A program made the position numbers and the translations under genes. Of a stretch of DNA of 64,000 bases, positions 60,311 to 64,000 are shown one piece after another. Under the pieces are notes generated by a model. It saw only the letters and a list, made by a program, of their open reading frames with translations, was not told the DNA's origin and made no database searches. The stretch spans positions 682,001-746,000 of the forward strand of contig NZ_FRCF01000002.1 in assembly GCF_900142805.1 (NCBI RefSeq). The letters are read 5' to 3'. Each line of letters opens with the position of its first letter. Position 1 is the stretch's first letter. This DNA is from Lacicoccus alkaliphilus DSM 16010. GTDB taxonomy: Bacteria; Bacillota; Bacilli; Staphylococcales; Salinicoccaceae.

Positions 60311-61483
60311 TTAAAATACTTCTTTTTCTCTTTTGACATGTTTCGCTGCAATGTTCAATAACCCTATCGCAATGGATACCGACAGGAAGGAAGAGCCGCC
60401 GTAACTGAGCAGCGGCAGCGGCACTCCCGTCAATGGAATGATTTTCGATATCCCGCCGATATTGATGAACAGCTGCATGGCAATATACAATGCGACCCCG
60501 ATGCATATCAGACTGTAAAACTTATCATTTGAAATCGCAGCATACCTGAGTGCCTTGAAAACCAATACGATGTAAAGGATCAATATCGCATATATCCCCA
60601 CAAGACCCAGTTCTTCTGCGATGACCGCAGATATGAAATCAGTGTGCGGTTCAGGCAGATAACCGAGCTTCATCACACCGTTGCCAAGACCTGTACCAAA
60701 CAATCCCCCGTGGGATATTGAGATGAGCGAGTTCGTCAGCTGATAGCCGGCCCCCATCGGATCCACGAACGGATTCATGAACGTTTCAATACGTGCAATC
60801 TGATAGTTGGACAGCACCTGACCCTGGATGAGCATCGCGATGCCCATCAGCACACCGGCGGCGACGGTGAGGACGAGCCCTGTCTTCATGATGAGTTTCA
60901 ATGGTACACCCGAATACATGAAGACGCCGGCTATGATGGAAATGATGACCAGCCAGGTGCCGAAGTCGTTCAACAATACAAGCGTCGAACATATTCCAAT
61001 GAATGTCAGAGGATAAATGTAATCCGTATTATCCAGCCTGTGCTGGGACAGCTTCTTGTCATATATATAGGCCATATAGATGATGACGACGATTTTAAAG
61101 AACTCGGAAGTCTGCAGGCGCAACGGCCCCAGATCGATCCAGTTCCTCTCCCCGTTGACTTCCACACCGAAAAACATCGTATACAACAGCAGTACCAATA
61201 TGATTATAAGTGAGGTCATCTGGAATTTTTTATTCCTGAGCAGCTCCCCCGACATGAAATAGGTCATGAAAAAAACGATGGAGAAACCCAGGCCGATGAA
61301 TAAAATCTGCCTCAGGTAGTAGAACTCCGGCGAACCTTCCACCCTGGATGCCATGACCATGCTGGCACTGTACACCATGACGAGGCCGATCAGGCTCAGC
61401 AGCACATATGTGATGATGATGGTGAAGTCCACATATTTGGAATATGCTTTGACGTAACTGAAAAAATCCTTTATGTATCCCAT
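60311..61483 (-). CDS. ftsW: Peptidoglycan glycosyltransferase FtsW
   Basis: A 390-residue SEDS-family membrane polymerase with about ten segments. Conserved: the catalytic-loop region GERNWIDLGPLRLQTSEFFK (about 108-127), LLNDFGTWLVI (Asp in the central cavity) and the C-terminal PLTGVPLPLLSYGGSS (about 352-367). FtsW, RodA and SpoVE look alike; the place beside pyc and ylaN and the absence of ftsW from the division cluster point to FtsW, partner of PBP1. Confidence 0.92.
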   Translation of the reverse strand: MGYIKDFFSYVKAYSKYVDFTIIITYVLLSLIGLVMVYSASMVMASRVEGSPEFYYLRQILFIGLGFSIVFFMTYFMSGELLRNKKFQMTSLIIILVLLLYTMFFGVEVNGERNWIDLGPLRLQTSEFFKIVVIIYMAYIYDKKLSQHRLDNTDYIYPLTFIGICSTLVLLNDFGTWLVIISIIAGVFMYSGVPLKLIMKTGLVLTVAAGVLMGIAMLIQGQVLSNYQIARIETFMNPFVDPMGAGYQLTNSLISISHGGLFGTGLGNGVMKLGYLPEPHTDFISAVIAEELGLVGIYAILILYIVLVFKALRYAAISNDKFYSLICIGVALYIAMQLFINIGGISKIIPLTGVPLPLLSYGGSSFLSVSIAIGLLNIAAKHVKREKEVF

Positions 61484-61498
61484 ATCATTTCCCTCATT

Positions 61499-61533
61499 TA
61501 AAAAGAGTCTAAAGATTAAATTTCTTTAGACTC
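61499..61533 (-). terminator. Intrinsic terminator overlapping the ylaN end
   Basis: Minus strand GAGTCTAAAG/CTTTAGACTC (61524-61533 and 61505-61514) with a 9-base loop and TTTTT. The 5' arm lies inside the last codons of ylaN and the loop holds its stop, the same design as at rpoZ. Confidence 0.82.
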
Positions 61534-61809
61534 AAGTTTTTCCTCTTGCATATATAGATCATGGACTTTAGAAACTTCAACTTCCAACTTCTCCAGCAGT
61601 TCCCGTCCATCTTCTGCATCAACCAATCCAAGACGTACGGCGAAATTCACTTCTTTGGAAAGTCCGTACATTTGCGTGTCCAAAACTTCCTCATAGACCG
61701 GGCATTGGGGCATCGTCAAATTGTCCATCTGCACCTTGATCAGCCGTACTATACGATCTGCATCCGCTTCGAGCTGTGCATATGCCTGATGACGCAATTC
61801 TTCATTCAT
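61516..61809 (-). CDS. ylaN: YlaN family protein (DUF1507)
   Basis: A 97-residue helical protein. In B. subtilis and S. aureus YlaN is conserved, conditionally essential and tied to iron homeostasis through Fur. Seen: [26 protein letters not shown] (split), [28 protein letters not shown], matching the family. Promoter at 61844-61872. The neighbouring plus-strand gene starts 146 bp away across a palindromic operator. Confidence 0.92.
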   Translation of the reverse strand: MNEELRHQAYAQLEADADRIVRLIKVQMDNLTMPQCPVYEEVLDTQMYGLSKEVNFAVRLGLVDAEDGRELLEKLEVEVSKVHDLYMQEEKLESKEI

Positions 61810-61843
61810 GGACTCACTTACCCCCTCTACTCACTATAATAAA

Positions 61844-61872
61844 ATTTTATATCACGCAAGGTGAAATTGCAA
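61844..61872 (-). promoter_or_regulatory. Promoter of ylaN
   Basis: Minus strand: TTGCAA (61867-61872), 17-bp spacer, TAAAAT (61844-61849), about 35 bases before the ylaN ATG. Confidence 0.68.
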
Positions 61873-61908
61873 GGAAACCAAAGGGCTTAAATTAATCAAA
61901 GGCGTATG

Positions 61909-61933
61909 ATATCAAAGTATACTTTGATATAAT
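61909..61933 (+). promoter_or_regulatory. 22-bp perfect palindrome overlapping an extended -10 promoter
   Basis: ATATCAAAGTA followed by its exact complement (61909-61930) forms an uninterrupted 22-bp palindrome. The extended -10 TGATATAAT ends at 61933, so its TG and first three bases of the hexamer lie within the palindrome. A dimeric regulator bound here would block the promoter of the gene at 61956. I do not recognise the site as a known PerR, Fur, Zur, CodY or CcpA operator. Confidence 0.7.
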
Positions 61934-61955
61934 TGACCTCATAAGGAGCGATGTT

Positions 61956-62438
61956 ATGATTATACAAATTCAGGGAGACATTAAATTCCAGATTACACTT
62001 GACCCTTCGACTTGGATCTTTGACGACCGTAAAGTGGCTTTGGATGAAGCACTGACTGCCCCGAAGGAAGAGGAAGTCATCTCCTTCAAAGATGATACCG
62101 AATGGAACCGTCAGATCATTGAAGGGAGCTCAAAACCACCGACACTGAAGTCGGAAAAGAAATATAAGAATCAACAGCTGCTTGAGGAAACTTTCATCAT
62201 CAACCTGAAGCCTTTCCTTGAGTATACGGAACCCGGACGCGGCGAAGCAGCGATGATTACATATACCCATGATGAAGGCACGACGATCCTCCCGTACAAC
62301 GACCGGGACAAACATTATGCCCAATTCAGTCAGGACGGCAAAAGACTGTACGAAGACAATATGATCGACCTCGTCGTCATCGACGATAATGATCTTAAAA
62401 CACGCTTAAAACATGTGACGGCCATCACCATAAAATAA
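61956..62438 (+). CDS. Conserved hypothetical protein (YlaL position)
   Basis: A 160-residue soluble acidic protein starting MIIQIQGDIKFQITLDPSTW; no signal peptide, membrane segment or catalytic motif that I can name. It lies where ylaL sits in B. subtilis, between ylaH and ylaN; some databases label such proteins peptidyl-prolyl isomerase, which I cannot support from sequence. The ATG follows AAGGAG by seven to eight bases. It is the only plus-strand gene between pyc and typA, with a palindromic operator in front and a long nested hairpin behind. Confidence 0.83.
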   Translation: MIIQIQGDIKFQITLDPSTWIFDDRKVALDEALTAPKEEEVISFKDDTEWNRQIIEGSSKPPTLKSEKKYKNQQLLEETFIINLKPFLEYTEPGRGEAAMITYTHDEGTTILPYNDRDKHYAQFSQDGKRLYEDNMIDLVVIDDNDLKTRLKHVTAITIK

Positions 62439-62530
62439 AAACACGCCCTTGCTGATCTGCTACCTCCTAAGTCTACAGTTGAAATAAATAAACTGTAAAC
62501 TTCAGTGGTACCAGGCAGAGGGCGTGTTTT
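62438..62530. terminator. Long nested hairpin filling a convergent intergene
   Basis: Outer arms AAAACACGCCC (62438-62448) and GGGCGTGTTTT (62520-62530) are perfect complements. Inside, further arms pair with small mismatches: CTGC/GCAG, ACC/GGT, AGT.TACAGTT and AACTGTA.ACT around the loop GAAATAAATA. With A and T at the outer ends it can terminate both the 61956 gene and ylaH. At about 93 bases it is far longer than other terminators here. Confidence 0.8.
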
Positions 62531-62896
62531 TTATCTGGCTTCCTTTTCCTTCGGCGGTATGTTGCCCGCTTTTCTTTCCCTGTGCAGCCTGAAACGGTAC
62601 AGGCCGAGTACGATCGCTGCAACGATGAGACTTTCAGCCACGGGCAGGAACGCACCGAAAAACGTTAAGATCAGGCATCCGAAGAACATGACGATATATA
62701 TGACGATGTTCTGCCATGGTTTGATCTTTCGGGCGAAACCCAGTACATAAACGATGATGGAGAGCACAAAAATTGTAATGAACAACAGCCACATTCCGAG
62801 CTCCGGGTTCGTGTCCAGGCCGTAGAGACGGCCGAAAAAGGTCAGACGCTCATTGACGTTGACTGAAGCGTTTGACAGTACAGCTGGGAGAAACAA
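62531..62896 (-). CDS. ylaH: YlaH-like membrane protein
   Basis: A 121-residue membrane protein with three hydrophobic segments (about 35-52, 62-80, 82-100) and a basic tail RFRLHRERKAGNIPPKEKEAR. It matches the YlaH-like family found next to typA; function unknown. Start is TTG at 62896, preceded by GGAGTGAG; 6 bp after the typA stop, so co-transcribed. Confidence 0.85.
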   Translation of the reverse strand: MFLPAVLSNASVNVNERLTFFGRLYGLDTNPELGMWLLFITIFVLSIIVYVLGFARKIKPWQNIVIYIVMFFGCLILTFFGAFLPVAESLIVAAIVLGLYRFRLHRERKAGNIPPKEKEAR

Positions 62897-62902
62897 TTAT
62901 AC

Positions 62903-64000
62903 TCACTCCGATTCAAGTCTTATCTTTTCTTTCTTCTGGGCGCGTTCCCTCGCGCTTTTATCAAGTATCTTCTTCCTTAACCTGACAGTGTCCGGGGTCA
63001 CTTCCACCAGTTCATCGTCATTGATGAACTCGAGCGCCTCTTCCAGCGTCATCACACGGGGTTTTTTCATCGTTTCCGTCTGTTCTTTTGTTGCTGAACG
63101 GATGTTGTTCGCTGCTTTCACTTTCGTGATGTTCACCGTCAGGTCATTATCACGTGAATTTTCACCGACGATCATGCCCTCGTACACATCCGTCCCCGGC
63201 TCCATGAAGTTGGTGCCGCGGCCTGCAAGCTGTAGTATGGCATAAGTGGAGGCGGCGCCTTTATCCATGGATACCAGCACCCCGTTCCTTCTGCCGCCGA
63301 TGCGGCCTTTGATGGCCGGACGATACTCTTCGAATGTGTGGTTCAATATACCATATCCGCTCGTCATGGACATGAACTCGGTCCTGTAGCCGATCAGCCC
63401 TCTCGCAGGCACGAGGAATACAAGGCGCGTCTGGCCGTTTCCGGTGTTGGCCATATCCAGCATCTCACCTTTACGCTGGCCCAGTGATTCGATGATGCTG
63501 CCTGTATCCCCTTCGGGCACATCGATTTGAACGCGTTCGTATGGTTCACATTTGACGCCGTCGATCACCTTTTCAATGACGATCGGCTTGGATACCTGCA
63601 GTTCAAATCCTTCGCGCCTCATATTCTCGATCAAGATGGACAAATGCAGTTCACCGCGGCCTGAAACGATCCACATATCCGGCTGATCGGTCGGCTCGAC
63701 CTTCAGGGATACATCCGTTTCCAACTGCTGTTCAAGACGTTCTTCAATTTTGCTTGCAGTGACGAACTTGCCTTCCCTGCCGGCAAATGGAGAATTGTTC
63801 ACTGAAAACGTCATTTGAAGCGTCGGCTCATCGATCCTCAACACAGGCATTGCTTCCTGATGGTCGACAGGCGTCACCGTCTCGCCGACGTTGATGTCTT
63901 CCATGCCGCTGACAGCGATGAGATCACCGGCGACTGCATGGTCGATTTCCACACGGTTCAACCCGAAGAAGCCGAATATCTTGGTCACCCGGAAGTTCTT
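62903..64000 (-). CDS. typA: Ribosome-associated GTPase TypA/BipA, C-terminal part (cut by window edge)
   Basis: The last 366 residues of a roughly 610-residue translational GTPase. The frame stays open to base 64000 (KNFRVTKIFGFFGLNRVE), so the start lies beyond the window; the GTG at 63988 is internal. Visible parts: domain II end, EF-G-like domains with GRGELHLSILIENMRREGFEL, GTDVYEGMIVGENSR, and the BipA-specific C-terminal domain. It helps 50S assembly and growth at low temperature or stress. Followed by ylaH. Confidence 0.95.
   Translation of the reverse strand, partial: KNFRVTKIFGFFGLNRVEIDHAVAGDLIAVSGMEDINVGETVTPVDHQEAMPVLRIDEPTLQMTFSVNNSPFAGREGKFVTASKIEERLEQQLETDVSLKVEPTDQPDMWIVSGRGELHLSILIENMRREGFELQVSKPIVIEKVIDGVKCEPYERVQIDVPEGDTGSIIESLGQRKGEMLDMANTGNGQTRLVFLVPARGLIGYRTEFMSMTSGYGILNHTFEEYRPAIKGRIGGRRNGVLVSMDKGAASTYAILQLAGRGTNFMEPGTDVYEGMIVGENSRDNDLTVNITKVKAANNIRSATKEQTETMKKPRVMTLEEALEFINDDELVEVTPDTVRLRKKILDKSARERAQKKEKIRLESE

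Noticed and set aside
62903-63988. TypA as a complete short gene starting at the GTG at 63988
   Set aside because: The frame continues open to the window edge and the N-terminal GTPase domain is missing, so the gene is cut, not short.

Overview
The window is chromosomal core DNA of a Gram-positive coccus. I infer a moderately high-GC member of the Staphylococcaceae, most like Salinicoccus. The grounds are the staphylococcal form of the division cluster (mraZ-rsmH-ftsL-pbp1-mraY-murD-divIB-ftsA-ftsZ without murE or murG), followed by ylmD/E-sepF-ylmG/H-divIVA-ileS-lspA-rluD-pyr, plus bshC (bacillithiol), GC-rich codon use and a caa3 oxidase that S. aureus lacks. There is no rRNA or tRNA here, so the genus is inference. 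Fifty-eight protein genes are called, including the 57-codon rpmF; fmt (left edge) and typA (right edge) are cut by the window. I see no insertion sequence, prophage, integrase or CRISPR.

Layout. 1-4676 (minus): fmt, priA, coaBC, rpoZ, gmk. 4809-10007 (plus): rqcH and pgcA (overlapping), then a NERD-domain protein and a DUF488 protein with unusual repeats around them. 10052-21306 (minus): a full UMP operon pyrR-pyrP-pyrB-pyrC-carA-carB-pyrK-pyrD-pyrF-pyrE behind one PyrR attenuator. 21590-21997: eight 51-bp palindromic tandem repeats. 22050-42363 (minus): rluD, lspA, ileS with a T-box, divIVA, ylmH, ylmG, sepF, ylmE, ylmD, ftsZ, ftsA, divIB, murD, mraY, pbp1, ftsL, rsmH, mraZ, bshC. 42476-48707: short, mostly Bacillus-ylb-like genes on both strands. 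48840-56652: aa3/caa3 oxidase genes ctaM, ctaG, ctaF-E-D-C-B and divergent ctaA. 56765-64000: pyc, ftsW, ylaN, a plus-strand unknown, ylaH and typA.

How it works together. The central 20 kb couples septum formation (FtsZ, FtsA, SepF, DivIVA, DivIB, FtsL, PBP1) with lipid-linked peptidoglycan precursor synthesis (MraY, MurD); FtsW lies 20 kb away beside pyc. The pyr block makes UMP from bicarbonate, glutamine, aspartate and PRPP under PyrR/UMP control. The cta block makes heme A (CtaB, CtaA) and the oxidase that uses it. RqcH and YlmH both belong to ribosome-associated quality control.

The most unusual material is noncoding: the 51-bp array, a perfect 22-bp palindrome and a whole-intergene nested hairpin flanking one uncharacterised gene (61956-62438), a 10-4-10 palindrome between ctaB and ctaA, and paired inverted repeats around the NERD/DUF488 cassette. 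Promoters and terminators were read by eye; functions rest on recognised motifs and gene order, without database searches.
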